Shown piece by piece: positions 25,085 through 33,892 of a stretch of 64,000 bases of DNA (its first letter is position 1; every line of letters begins with the position of its first letter). Under the pieces are notes generated by a model. That model was not told where the DNA came from. It ran no database searches and was given only the letters and a program-made list of their open reading frames with translations. The translations under genes were made by a program, and so were the position numbers. Source of the stretch: a candidate division WOR-3 bacterium (lineage in GTDB: Bacteria; SDB-A); assembly GCA_016934535.1 (NCBI GenBank), contig JAFGSQ010000007.1, positions 39,996 to 103,995 of the forward strand, written 5' to 3'.

Positions 25085-27441
25085 TGCCACTGTCTCAAAA
25101 CGAAAAAAGGATTTTGAAACAAGCGGCGGATTATACACGCCTCAAACGATACGACGAAGCAATTGTTATATGCAAGAAACTTCTCGAAATAAACGATGAT
25201 CCCGAAGTTCACAAGCAACTTGGCGATTTGTTCGAAAGAACTAACAGAATCGAAGATGCAAAAGAACATTTTTTACTGTCGGCGAAACTCTACGAAAAAC
25301 TTGACATGCTGAGGGAAGCTCTGGGTATATACACCAGATTGTCGACGAGAATAATGAAAGGCGAAGAGGAGGAACTGGGTTTCGACAAAGCTCAACTTTA
25401 CCTCAAACAGAATATGATTGCGGAAGCCATAAAAGAATTGACTTCTTACGGTTTCCGGAAAATCGAACAGAATGACCTACACGAGGCTTTCAAATCTTTT
25501 GACAAAGTCGTCGAACTTGAACCCATGAACATGAAAATCAGGGCTAAGTATTCGGACCTTCTGGAACAAAAAGGGCAATACCAAAAAGTTGTTGAAAATT
25601 ACGAATTCATGAAGAAATATTTTCAAAAAGAAAATGAAGTAAAAGCCGTTAAAGAAATTGAAAAAAAGATCGAAGCCATGAAGTCAAAAATGACAACAGT
25701 AATAACCGGCGAAAGAAAAGAAGAAAAGAGAGAGGCGGGAGAAGAGCGGGGGGATTTCGGGTTCATGCTCGGCGAATTTGTCACGGAAGAAATTGAAAAG
25801 GCTAAAGAAACAGCCGACAATGAGGAAATTGCCTCTACGATAACACAGAATTTTTATGATGATTTTCCTGTCGCACAAAAGGAATCCGAGGCCGTAGCGA
25901 ACCCTTACGTAGAAATAAAACTTGAGGACTCCCAACTGGCTCCTCTTCCCACCTTGTCGAAAATCGGAGAAGGGATAGAAATTATTGAAGTTGAATTTGA
26001 AAGAGAAGAAAAAGATATAAAAGCAAAACCTGTAAAGGAAATTGAACTGGACATAAGCGACATAAAAATTGACCGGGGTTTGTCACTTGAAGACATATTC
26101 GAAACAAAGAAAGCTCAAAAGACGAAAGAAAACGGTAAAGTCGTTCCCGTGGAACGGATTTTTGCCGCGTCTGAACCAGCACCCAGACAGACGGACGATT
26201 TTTTTGAACTGATGGAAGACAATACCGAAGAAGCTAAATCAGAATTTGCCGAATCGGCTGATACTACCCAGGATTTGCTATCAGGCCTGGATCTGGACGA
26301 ACTTATCAGGGAGATAAAAGATGTCAAAGCGGGGGATCATGTGTTTGTTCAGGACAGCCTCCAGAGAATCGAAGTTAATGAAAAAGTAAAGAGAAGAGAA
26401 GACACAGTAGCGATGTCTTCTCTCGATCAGTCCTTGTCACTTGATTCGCTTCTTGAAGGAGGTGTCGATTCTTGGAACAATCTGGCTGCGGAGCTGGCAA
26501 AAGATATGCTCGAAAGCAAGGGGATAGGAGATCTCAAAGAAACTCAGAACAAAATGCTCACCGAAAGATCAACGTGGGAAGAGTTTGAAGAACAAGCAGA
26601 CCTTTTGCTTTCAGTCGGTGAAGTCGAAGAAGCTGTAGATTATCTGTATCAGGCTTCCGAAGCATATTACGATGAGAACCAGCTCGAAAAAGCCTGGATA
26701 CTTTATGATAAAATAGTCGATCTCAGGCCTTTTGAACTGAGACCTAGACAAAAAATGGTTCAAATTGCCCTGAAAATGGATGATAAAGAAAAAGCAGTCA
26801 AAGCCTATATTTCCCTTTACGATTGTCAAAAACTGAGGGGAGCGTTTGTTGACGCTGAAGAAACAATGAAGAAACTTAGAAAAATCGCACCGGATAATCC
26901 CGGCGTCATATCGAGAGATGTATCGAAACCTGTTGAAGCAGAGCCTTACCATCAATCCCTGGACTTGAGCGAGTTGCTCGAACACGAACATGCAAAAAGC
27001 AGAATGAGTGCAGACAGCGTGGGAACGCTGATTGACGAATTCAAAGAAGAGGTTTATCAAAGCATTAGCTCTTCTGAAAGGGAAAACTTCGACGCTCATT
27101 ACGATCTCGGAATTACATTCAAGGAGATGGGTTTGATCGAAGAAGCCATGGAAGAATTCAACACAGCAACAAAATCAAAAAAATCCTACGTTAAATCCAT
27201 TGAAATGATAGCCAATTGCCTTCTCGAACTCGACAAGAAACACGCCGCTGTCAGGCAACTCGAGGAAGTGATTTCAAGAAACGAGTTTAATGAAAATGAA
27301 CTTGTCGGAATAAGGTATCTTCTCGGAAGTTTATACGAAGAAAACGGAGAGGAAGAAAAAGCGAAGCATCAGTATTTCCAAGTGATGAAAGTTTATCCGG
27401 ATTTTTCTGACATAAAGGACAGGATAAAAAAATATAAATAA
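25084..27441 (+). CDS. TPR-repeat protein with acidic central linker
   Basis: A 785-residue cytoplasmic protein. The N-terminal part (about 1-195) has tandem TPR motifs (YDEAIVICKKLLEIN, IEDAKEHFLLSAKLYEK). The middle (about 200-490) is acidic and low-complexity, probably disordered, with possible short interaction motifs such as LDLDELIREIKD. The C-terminal part (about 510-785) again has TPRs (VEEAVDYLYQASEAYYDEN, LIEEAMEEFNTATKSKK). No signal peptide or enzyme motif. ATG overlaps the previous stop (TAATG). It ends 10 bases before the convergent rarA. Likely a scaffold in the same complex as the ExeA-like ATPase; function unknown. Confidence 0.88.
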   Translation: MPLSQNEKRILKQAADYTRLKRYDEAIVICKKLLEINDDPEVHKQLGDLFERTNRIEDAKEHFLLSAKLYEKLDMLREALGIYTRLSTRIMKGEEEELGFDKAQLYLKQNMIAEAIKELTSYGFRKIEQNDLHEAFKSFDKVVELEPMNMKIRAKYSDLLEQKGQYQKVVENYEFMKKYFQKENEVKAVKEIEKKIEAMKSKMTTVITGERKEEKREAGEERGDFGFMLGEFVTEEIEKAKETADNEEIASTITQNFYDDFPVAQKESEAVANPYVEIKLEDSQLAPLPTLSKIGEGIEIIEVEFEREEKDIKAKPVKEIELDISDIKIDRGLSLEDIFETKKAQKTKENGKVVPVERIFAASEPAPRQTDDFFELMEDNTEEAKSEFAESADTTQDLLSGLDLDELIREIKDVKAGDHVFVQDSLQRIEVNEKVKRREDTVAMSSLDQSLSLDSLLEGGVDSWNNLAAELAKDMLESKGIGDLKETQNKMLTERSTWEEFEEQADLLLSVGEVEEAVDYLYQASEAYYDENQLEKAWILYDKIVDLRPFELRPRQKMVQIALKMDDKEKAVKAYISLYDCQKLRGAFVDAEETMKKLRKIAPDNPGVISRDVSKPVEAEPYHQSLDLSELLEHEHAKSRMSADSVGTLIDEFKEEVYQSISSSERENFDAHYDLGITFKEMGLIEEAMEEFNTATKSKKSYVKSIEMIANCLLELDKKHAAVRQLEEVISRNEFNENELVGIRYLLGSLYEENGEEEKAKHQYFQVMKVYPDFSDIKDRIKKYK

Positions 27442-27451
27442 TCGGTCGGCG

Positions 27452-28708
27452 TTATTCTTTTCTTACATTTATTTTCCGCCTTTTCCCGTTCCAAAAAGCA
27501 ATTCTTTTTTTTATTTCACTTTCAAAACCTCTGTCCGAAGGATTGTAAAATGAAAGTTGGGAAACTTTCGGAGGAAGAGTCACTTGTCCCGAGAAGGCGT
27601 CCGGGAAATCGTGGTCGTATTTGTAATCTTTGCCGTGGCCAGATTCTTCAGCCAGTTTTGTCGGTGCGTTTCGGAGATGCAAAGGAACCGGAAGATTTCC
27701 CGTCTTTTTGATCGTAGAGTTAACACGGCTCCATGCAGAATAAAGAGCATTTGACTTTGGCGCAGTAGAAAGATAAACAGCGGCTTCAACCAGAGCAAGT
27801 TCTGCTTCCGGCATACCTACGTAATCGAACGCGAGACGGGCTTGAACGGCTACCGTCAGTGCGTTGGGATCAGCCATACCTATGTCTTCCGAAGCTATAC
27901 GTATCATTCTCCTCAAGATGTATAGAGGATCGGTTCCGGATAGTATCATCCTCGCAAGATAATACAATGATCCCTGGGGATCGCTGGATCGCACGCTCTT
28001 GTGGAAAGCACTTATCATGTCGTAAAAATAATCCCCTCTTTTGTCGAAAAGAAGAATCTTTTCAAGTCTTTTCTCGATTTCTGTCTCGCGGTTGTCTTCC
28101 GAAAGAACTGATTCGAGCAGATTAATCGCTCTTCTCGCGTCGCCTTCCGATGCGTCGGAAATTTTTAAAAGGATTTTGTCGGATAAAAATTGCCCGGCAG
28201 TCATTTTAACGGCTCTTTTTAGTATTTTCATAACTTCTTCTTCAGACAGGGGAGTGAAAATGAAAAGCCGGACTCTTGAAAGCAGGGGCGGATTGATGTA
28301 AAAGGAAGGATTCTCGGTCGTGGAGCCTATTAAAGTGACTGTGCCCGATTCCACGAAAGGTAGGAGAACGTCCTGTTGTGATTTTGAAAATCTGTGAATT
28401 TCATCGAGAAAAAGAAAAGATTGTCCGAATATCCCTGAAACACCAGAACAAGCGATTTCCCTGATTCTGTTTACTCCAATCAGAACAGCGCTTTCAGTGT
28501 AAAATGGGACGTTCGGATTCGACACTGATATCAGTTTTGCCAAAGTGGTTTTCCCTGATCCCGGCGGTCCCCAAAAAATCATTGAAGGAAATTTATTCTT
28601 TTTGAAACATGAATTAAGCTCAGCTCCTTCGGACAATATGTGATTTTGACCAAAAAAATCCGAAAGGCTTTTAGGTCTTATTTTTTCTGCGAGCGGGGTG
28701 TTGTCCAT
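27452..28708 (-). CDS. rarA: replication-associated recombination protein RarA (MgsA)
   Basis: A 418-residue AAA+ ATPase of the RarA/MgsA/WRNIP1 family, which acts at stalled replication forks. Walker A GPPGSGKTT, Walker B LFLDEIHRF, sensor 1 GSTTENPSF, then the conserved MISAFHKSVRSSDPQGSLYY and the tetramerisation domain. Length is slightly short of E. coli (447) but complete. It is divergent from mraZ across a 169-base gap; no convincing promoter of its own was found there. Confidence 0.95.
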   Translation of the reverse strand: MDNTPLAEKIRPKSLSDFFGQNHILSEGAELNSCFKKNKFPSMIFWGPPGSGKTTLAKLISVSNPNVPFYTESAVLIGVNRIREIACSGVSGIFGQSFLFLDEIHRFSKSQQDVLLPFVESGTVTLIGSTTENPSFYINPPLLSRVRLFIFTPLSEEEVMKILKRAVKMTAGQFLSDKILLKISDASEGDARRAINLLESVLSEDNRETEIEKRLEKILLFDKRGDYFYDMISAFHKSVRSSDPQGSLYYLARMILSGTDPLYILRRMIRIASEDIGMADPNALTVAVQARLAFDYVGMPEAELALVEAAVYLSTAPKSNALYSAWSRVNSTIKKTGNLPVPLHLRNAPTKLAEESGHGKDYKYDHDFPDAFSGQVTLPPKVSQLSFYNPSDRGFESEIKKRIAFWNGKRRKINVRKE

Positions 28709-28813
28709 ATTTTTACTAAAGAATATATTATATTTGAATTATTTGGAACAGAATTTTTCGATTACCTTTAACAAGTATTATAAGGTGTTAATTCTACATA
28801 TAAAAAATAATAC

Positions 28814-28842
28814 TTGACAATTTTACGCATGTTTATTTTAAT
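28814..28842 (+). promoter_or_regulatory. promoter of the division and cell wall cluster
   Basis: TTGACA (28814-28819), a 17-base spacer and TTTAAT (28837-28842) form a near-ideal vegetative promoter. Transcription would begin near 28849, at the first MraZ box, giving a leader of about 29 bases before mraZ. The remainder of the gap (28709-28813) is AT-rich and shows nothing else that I can name. Confidence 0.65.
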
Positions 28843-28848
28843 AACAAG

Positions 28849-28883
28849 TGGGACAAAATGGGTAAAAAGGGGTAAAAATGGGT
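28849..28883 (+). promoter_or_regulatory. MraZ operator: four boxes in 10-base phase
   Basis: TGGGA (28849), TGGGT (28859), GGGGT (28869) and TGGGT (28879) are spaced exactly 10 bases apart with A-rich spacers. MraZ is known to bind TGGGN direct repeats with 5-base spacers upstream of its own operon. Here the boxes run from the predicted transcription start into the mraZ start codon, and the third box also serves as the only ribosome-site-like sequence, so bound MraZ should block both steps. One box carries GGGG in place of TGGG. Confidence 0.8.
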
Positions 28884-29306
28884 TTTTATGGAACGCACAA
28901 ATGCACAATAGACGATAAAGGCCGTTTTTTCCTGCCTGTCAGATACCGGAAAGATCTCAATGAAAACAAAATGTTCTTGACGAGGGGATTTGACCGTTGC
29001 CTAAACCTTTACACGGTCCAGGACTGGGAGGAATTCGAAAAAAAACTTCTTGGTCTTCCCGCCAGTAAAAATGATGTACGCAATGTCCTGCGGTATTTCA
29101 TTGGATCAGGCGATTATATGGACATAGACGGTAAAGGCAGAATGAAGATACCTGCCGAACTTTTATCTTTTGCAGATATCAAGAGAGAGATGACTGCGGT
29201 AGGAAGAGGGAATGTTATCGAGATTTGGTCTCATGCAAACTATATGCCCGTCATGGAAAAAATAGACAAAAATATTGTTGACTATTTTGAAAGCCTGGGA
29301 ATTTGA
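28878..29306 (+). CDS. mraZ: transcriptional regulator MraZ
   Basis: A 142-residue MraZ with two AbrB-like swapped-hairpin repeats, each marked by a DxKGR motif: DDKGRFFLP (about 13-21) and DGKGRMKIP (about 80-88). MraZ forms rings that bind direct repeats upstream of the division and cell wall genes and represses them. It heads the cluster, as usual, and its own start codon lies inside the last MraZ box. Confidence 0.95.
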   Translation: MGFYGTHKCTIDDKGRFFLPVRYRKDLNENKMFLTRGFDRCLNLYTVQDWEEFEKKLLGLPASKNDVRNVLRYFIGSGDYMDIDGKGRMKIPAELLSFADIKREMTAVGRGNVIEIWSHANYMPVMEKIDKNIVDYFESLGI

Positions 29307-29307
29307 A

Positions 29308-29601
29308 GTGAGAAAAAGAATAACCAGGAAAGTCGTACACATATCCGGAGGTTTTGATCCTTTCAACAAGCCTTCTCAGATGAACAAACTCGAGAGATTG
29401 ATTCAGGGAGACGAATACGAAATAGTCATAGATCTGGAAAATCTGGATTACATGCATTTTCAAACCGGAGTACTCCTTGAAACCCTCAAGACAAAACTGA
29501 GATCGAAAGGGAAGAAATTGAGGTTGAAAAATGTCAACGATTATTTTCTTACGGTCCTGAATTTATCCGGTTATAACTGGACTTCGGACCTGACAAAATG
29601 A
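29308..29601 (+). CDS. STAS-domain protein inside the division cluster
   Basis: A 97-residue single-domain protein with the STAS fold pattern of anti-sigma-factor antagonists (VVHISGGFDPFN, EIVIDLENLDYMHFQTGVLL, GKKLRLKNVNDYF). The serine phosphorylated in SpoIIAA-type proteins (DSSG) is replaced by HFQTG, so classic kinase control is unlikely. The start is taken as GTG 29308, one base after the mraZ stop; a TTG at 29275 would overlap mraZ. The end overlaps rsmH by ATGA. A STAS gene between mraZ and rsmH is unusual. Role unknown. Confidence 0.72.
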   Translation: MRKRITRKVVHISGGFDPFNKPSQMNKLERLIQGDEYEIVIDLENLDYMHFQTGVLLETLKTKLRSKGKKLRLKNVNDYFLTVLNLSGYNWTSDLTK

Positions 29602-30488
29602 TTATAACTCAGGATTCTTCACGGAGTGTTCACGATCCGGTTATGGTTCCCTTTGTAGTTTCGATCTTCTCGGTTCTTTACGGCGGAAGGTTTCTAGACT
29701 TGACTGCGGGTCAGGGTGGTCATAGCTACTGGATAATGAGGTCATTGAAACCTTCGTATCTTGTTTGTGTTGACAGGGATAAAGAAGCTTTGGAGTATTC
29801 CGACTTACGACTGAAAAATTTTAACACCGATCATAAGTTCTTCCACATGAGATTCTCGCTTGCATTGGATGCTTTTACAGAAAATAATGAAAGATTCGAC
29901 GGCGTGCTCGCTGATCTCGGCATGTCGAACATGCAGCTTGTTTCTGACAGAGGCTTCAGTTACAAATTTGACACCCCTCTCGACATGAGAATGGACAAAG
30001 ATCAGAAAATCAGTCTTGAAAAAATAATAAAGGATTCGTCAATAGAGGATCTCCGCGGCATTCTTTCCGTCTCAGGGAGAAGAGACGAAGCCAAGTCGCT
30101 GGCTAAAGCCATATTTGAAAAAAAAAATGAGATAAGAACCACCGGGGATCTTACGGACCTGATAAGAAAAAAAGGATCCAGGCACGATGCGGCGAAAAGA
30201 CTTTCACGCTGTTTTCAATCTTTCAGAATGGCCGTGAATGATGAAATCACCGAACTCGAACTGCTTTTGGAAAAATTGCCCGGTATAGTAAATCCCGGCG
30301 GAAGGGTCGTTATAATTTCGTATCAGTCCCAGGAAGATTCAATTGTAAAAAGCCGTTTTCTCGAATGGGAAAAGCGGAACATTGCCTCGAGGATTTTCAA
30401 ACACGTGGTAAAACCTTCAAAGGATGAAAAGGCGAAAAACAGCAAATCGAGAAGCGCTCATTTGAGATGCGCGGAGTTTTTAAGATGA
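29598..30488 (+). CDS. rsmH: 16S rRNA cytosine-1402 N4-methyltransferase RsmH
   Basis: A 296-residue RsmH (MraW). The SAM-binding motif reads DLTAGQGGHS, followed by ADLGMSNMQL, RGFSYKFDTPLDMRM, QSFRMAVNDEI and the C-terminal KPSKDE..NSKSRSAHLR. It methylates C1402 in the decoding site of 16S rRNA. The usual SFHSLEDR loop is SYQSQEDS here, a visible departure from the family. Coupled to both neighbours by ATGA overlaps. Confidence 0.95.
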   Translation: MIITQDSSRSVHDPVMVPFVVSIFSVLYGGRFLDLTAGQGGHSYWIMRSLKPSYLVCVDRDKEALEYSDLRLKNFNTDHKFFHMRFSLALDAFTENNERFDGVLADLGMSNMQLVSDRGFSYKFDTPLDMRMDKDQKISLEKIIKDSSIEDLRGILSVSGRRDEAKSLAKAIFEKKNEIRTTGDLTDLIRKKGSRHDAAKRLSRCFQSFRMAVNDEITELELLLEKLPGIVNPGGRVVIISYQSQEDSIVKSRFLEWEKRNIASRIFKHVVKPSKDEKAKNSKSRSAHLRCAEFLR

Positions 30489-30781
30489 AGAAGATTTTGA
30501 TCGGGGCCGGGCTGTCCGGATTATTCGTTTTCGCGGGTTTTATACTGACAGTTACTCAGAGATCAACCGCAATGACTTTGACGAACGAAACGTTTTCAAT
30601 GGAGAGAGAAATCGACAGGAAAAAACAGGAATTGTTGAAGGGTCAGATAGTTTTGGACGACAGTTTTTTTTCAGCTGAAATCCTGAGGTCGCTTTCGGAA
30701 ACTCTCGGATATTTCTTTGTAGAAACAAGCGAATCGGCGTCTATAGCAATAATTGATTTGGAAGGTTCTTCGGATGATTAA
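30485..30781 (+). CDS. ftsL: FtsL-like cell division membrane protein
   Basis: A 98-residue bitopic protein: a short cytoplasmic start, one membrane helix (about 4-24) and a periplasmic coiled-coil-like segment (about 35-60, EREIDRKKQELL). Sequence alone is too diverged for a sure call; the size, topology and place between rsmH and ftsI identify it as FtsL. Start is ATG 30485 (ATGA overlap with rsmH, GGAG eight bases upstream). FtsL acts with FtsB and FtsQ to activate FtsWI. Confidence 0.75.
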   Translation: MKKILIGAGLSGLFVFAGFILTVTQRSTAMTLTNETFSMEREIDRKKQELLKGQIVLDDSFFSAEILRSLSETLGYFFVETSESASIAIIDLEGSSDD

Positions 30782-32426
30782 AAAAATCAGCAAACATCCG
30801 AAAATAGAAATATTGTCTTTTTTAGCGTTCGCTTTACTGTTCGTTTTCGCGCTCGAATCCGGAAAAGTAGCTCTCTCAGAAAATTACCGTCAGAAGGCCA
30901 GGGAAATGACAGCGTACAGTTTTTCACCTGAAATTCTAAGAGGTGCAATTTTGGACAGAAAAGGCAGATGCATTGCCTATTCCCATAAGACAGTCTCAGT
31001 TTTTATGTATCCGGAAAGTATTGATAACAAAGAGGAATGCGCCGAAAGACTTGAAAATATAGGAGTTATGAGAGCCGAAGAATTGTTGGAAATTGCCACC
31101 AATAAACGCGGATTCACTTGGATAATGCGGGACGCATCGGACGATATAAGCCGTTCGGTAAAAGATGAAATGATCCCCGGAGTGGGGGTGTTTTATGATC
31201 AGATAAGATATTACGGGAGGGCAGGATCTTTCAGCAATCTCATAGGATTAGTCGATCCTGCGAACATAGGAATATCGGGTATCGAGTATACTTTCGATAA
31301 TTTCCTGAGAGGTGGCAAAGACACAGCCGTCATGTCGCTGACACAAAGGGGGAATTTGTATCTGGGGGCTTCTTTATTGGAAAGACCGAGATTCAGGGGA
31401 GACGATGTTTATTTAAGTATAGACATGGATGTGCAGGACATCGCTTATGTGGCTTTAAAAAATGCCGTGGAGCGTTTTTCGGCAAAATCCGGAACTGTTG
31501 TGATAATTGACCCGAACACTGGCGCCGTGAGGGCTATGGTCACTGTAGGGGAAAGGAATATTAACATGGCAGTCGACTGGCAGTTCGAACCGGGTTCGAC
31601 TTTTAAGCTAATAATCGCCGGAGCCGCTCTTGCATCAAATTCGGTTCAACTCGATGAAATTGTTGAAACCGGAAAATGCAAAATTGAGATTGGAGACTAC
31701 GTAATAAAAGACGCAGAGATTCACGGGCCGCTCGATTTCAGAGGGGCTTTTATACATTCATCGAATGTAGGAATGGTAACGGTCGCGAGGAAGACAGGGG
31801 CGGGCACTCTGTATAAACACTTGCTGCTTTTCGGATTCGGCGAGAAAACGGACATTGATCTTCCCCACGAAGCGAGAGGTTCCGTCCCCGAAGAAAGTCA
31901 ATGGATAGAGGTGAAACTTGCCACCGTGGCTTTCGGTCAGGGTTTGTCTGTAACTCCTTTGCAAATGGCTGCGGCTTATGCAGCTGTTGCCAACGGCGGA
32001 CTGTTGATAAGGCCGAAAATAGTAGACAGCATTGTTTCTCCCTTACGGGGTACGCTAATAAAAAAAACCGACACACTAAGGCGAGTTCTGCCCGAAGAAA
32101 TTACAGACACTCTTACAGCTCTCCTTGTAGAAGCGGTTGAAACCGGAACGGGAAAAAGCGCACGCGTACAAGGCATGAGAATAGCCGGGAAAACCGGAAC
32201 AGCTCAAATAGCTTCTGAAAGCGGAGGCTACCGTGAAGACGCTTACATATCCTCCTTTATGGGTTATTTTCCAGCTGAAGACCCTGATTATGTAATATGT
32301 GTTGTCATTGAAGAACCCAGAGGAGCTTACTACGGCGGCGCAGTGGCCGCTCCGGTCTTCAGAGAAATCGCCAATTATATAATTTATACCATGACTGTTA
32401 TAGAGACAGCGAGAACCCAGATATGA
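30774..32426 (+). CDS. ftsI: penicillin-binding protein FtsI (PBP3-type transpeptidase)
   Basis: A 550-residue class B penicillin-binding protein: N-terminal membrane helix (about 10-30), dimerisation/pedestal region, and a transpeptidase domain with SxxK (GSTFK, about 274-278), SxN (SSNVGM) and KTG (GKTGTAQI). No PASTA domain. It cross-links septal peptidoglycan with FtsW. Start is ATG 30774 with GGAAGG eight bases upstream; it overlaps ftsL by 8 bases and murE by 4. Confidence 0.95.
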   Translation: MIKKISKHPKIEILSFLAFALLFVFALESGKVALSENYRQKAREMTAYSFSPEILRGAILDRKGRCIAYSHKTVSVFMYPESIDNKEECAERLENIGVMRAEELLEIATNKRGFTWIMRDASDDISRSVKDEMIPGVGVFYDQIRYYGRAGSFSNLIGLVDPANIGISGIEYTFDNFLRGGKDTAVMSLTQRGNLYLGASLLERPRFRGDDVYLSIDMDVQDIAYVALKNAVERFSAKSGTVVIIDPNTGAVRAMVTVGERNINMAVDWQFEPGSTFKLIIAGAALASNSVQLDEIVETGKCKIEIGDYVIKDAEIHGPLDFRGAFIHSSNVGMVTVARKTGAGTLYKHLLLFGFGEKTDIDLPHEARGSVPEESQWIEVKLATVAFGQGLSVTPLQMAAAYAAVANGGLLIRPKIVDSIVSPLRGTLIKKTDTLRRVLPEEITDTLTALLVEAVETGTGKSARVQGMRIAGKTGTAQIASESGGYREDAYISSFMGYFPAEDPDYVICVVIEEPRGAYYGGAVAAPVFREIANYIIYTMTVIETARTQI

Positions 32427-33892
32427 GAACTTTAAAGGAGATAAAGCAAAAATTCCAATATCTGAAGATAATGGGCGCTAATGCAGATGAAATTGAAATT
32501 CACGGTATAGGACCGGATTCGAGAACTGTTGAAAAGGGCGACGTGTTCGTCGCATTAAACGGAAACAATTCAAGAGGAGTTGAATGGGCGGAAAAAGCCG
32601 TTGAAAAAGGCGCCGTTGCGATCCTTTCGGAAAATTGCTCCGGTATTCACTTTGAAGTGCCTCACATAATCTGCCGCGACGTAAAAAAAACATCGATCGA
32701 GTTGGCTGATTTTATTTACGGTAACCCTGTTGATTCCCTTGTTCTAAACGGTATTACGGGGACTAACGGAAAAACGACCACTGCTTTCATGCTCAGATCT
32801 ATTTTCGATAAAGCGGGATATATCACGGGTATGATAGGGACAACGGGGCATTACTTTCCCGGAGAAGTCGAAAAGGCTTTCAATACAACTCCGCCTGCAG
32901 TTGAGTTATTCAGAATTATTGGAAAAATGAAAAATAAAAACGTCAGTCACCTGGTCATAGAAGTGTCTTCTCATGCGCTAACTATGGGAAGAGTGGAAAA
33001 GGTCAAATTTGATACTGTCATATTTTCAAGTTTTGGCCACGATCATCTCGACTGGCACGGCGATGTGGAAAAATACTTTGAGGCAAAATTGAAAATATTT
33101 TCGCTCATGAAAAATGATTCTTTTGCATGTGTCAATTCGTCAGTAGGAAGGAGAAGTGAAATCCTGCAGGCTGCAAGGAAGCCCGTTTATTTTTATTCCA
33201 TGATAAACGGATCGGATTATTGGATAGAACCCGGGGAATCGGATTTAAAATTTTCCACTTTCCTTTTCATGGGAGAAGGGGCGAACTTTGAAATTGAACT
33301 GAAAATACCGGGGCGCATTAACATTCTGAATGCTGCTGGAGCGGCATTATGTGCTCTTAAACTCGGGATTGAAACTCATGTCATCAAGAGAGGTTTGGAA
33401 AGTGTTGAAGAAATCCCGGGAAGAATGCAAAAAATACGATCTAACGCTACGTTCAGCGTGTTCGTAGATTTTGCGCATACACCTGACGCTTTGGAGAATT
33501 TACTCTCGAGCATTAAAGCCATGAAGCCTTCGAGGTTGATTGCTGTTTTCGGATGCGGAGGTGACAGGGACAGTCTCAAAAGACCTCTCATGGGAAAAAT
33601 AGCTGAGATATATTCAGATCTGATCATTCTGACTGATGACAATCCTCGAAGCGAAGACCCGGATGAAATAATTTCACAAATCGAAAACGGAATGTCAGCA
33701 AAACCGCTGATTATAAGAGATAGAAAAGAAGCGATTAGGGTTGCAATAAGGAAAGCTAAAAAAAACGATGTAGTGGTCGTTTGCGGTAAAGGTCACGAAA
33801 CGTATCAGATAAGCGGAGATAAAGTAATCGACTTTGACGACAGAGAGGAAGCAGCTGCAGCCCTCAGGGAGTTAGGATGGAATTCGAACTAG
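32423..33892 (+). CDS. murE: UDP-MurNAc-L-Ala-D-Glu:meso-diaminopimelate ligase MurE
   Basis: A 489-residue MurE adding the third amino acid to the stem peptide. ATP motif GITGTNGKTTT, the domain-closing HDHLDWHG, FAHTPDALEN, and DDNPRSEDP. The DNPR motif is the known mark of meso-diaminopimelate specificity (lysine-adding enzymes differ), so this cell wall is expected to contain diaminopimelate. Coupled by ATGA to ftsI and by a 16-base overlap to murF. Confidence 0.96.
   Translation: MRTLKEIKQKFQYLKIMGANADEIEIHGIGPDSRTVEKGDVFVALNGNNSRGVEWAEKAVEKGAVAILSENCSGIHFEVPHIICRDVKKTSIELADFIYGNPVDSLVLNGITGTNGKTTTAFMLRSIFDKAGYITGMIGTTGHYFPGEVEKAFNTTPPAVELFRIIGKMKNKNVSHLVIEVSSHALTMGRVEKVKFDTVIFSSFGHDHLDWHGDVEKYFEAKLKIFSLMKNDSFACVNSSVGRRSEILQAARKPVYFYSMINGSDYWIEPGESDLKFSTFLFMGEGANFEIELKIPGRINILNAAGAALCALKLGIETHVIKRGLESVEEIPGRMQKIRSNATFSVFVDFAHTPDALENLLSSIKAMKPSRLIAVFGCGGDRDSLKRPLMGKIAEIYSDLIILTDDNPRSEDPDEIISQIENGMSAKPLIIRDRKEAIRVAIRKAKKNDVVVVCGKGHETYQISGDKVIDFDDREEAAAALRELGWNSN

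Noticed and set aside
26611..27099. Antisense open frame opposite the TPR gene
   Set aside because: Mirror of repeat-rich coding sequence, without start signals.
28709..28813. Promoter for rarA in the divergent gap
   Set aside because: Two TATAAT-like hexamers exist on the minus strand, but neither has a recognisable -35 at the right distance, and AT-rich DNA yields such hexamers by chance.
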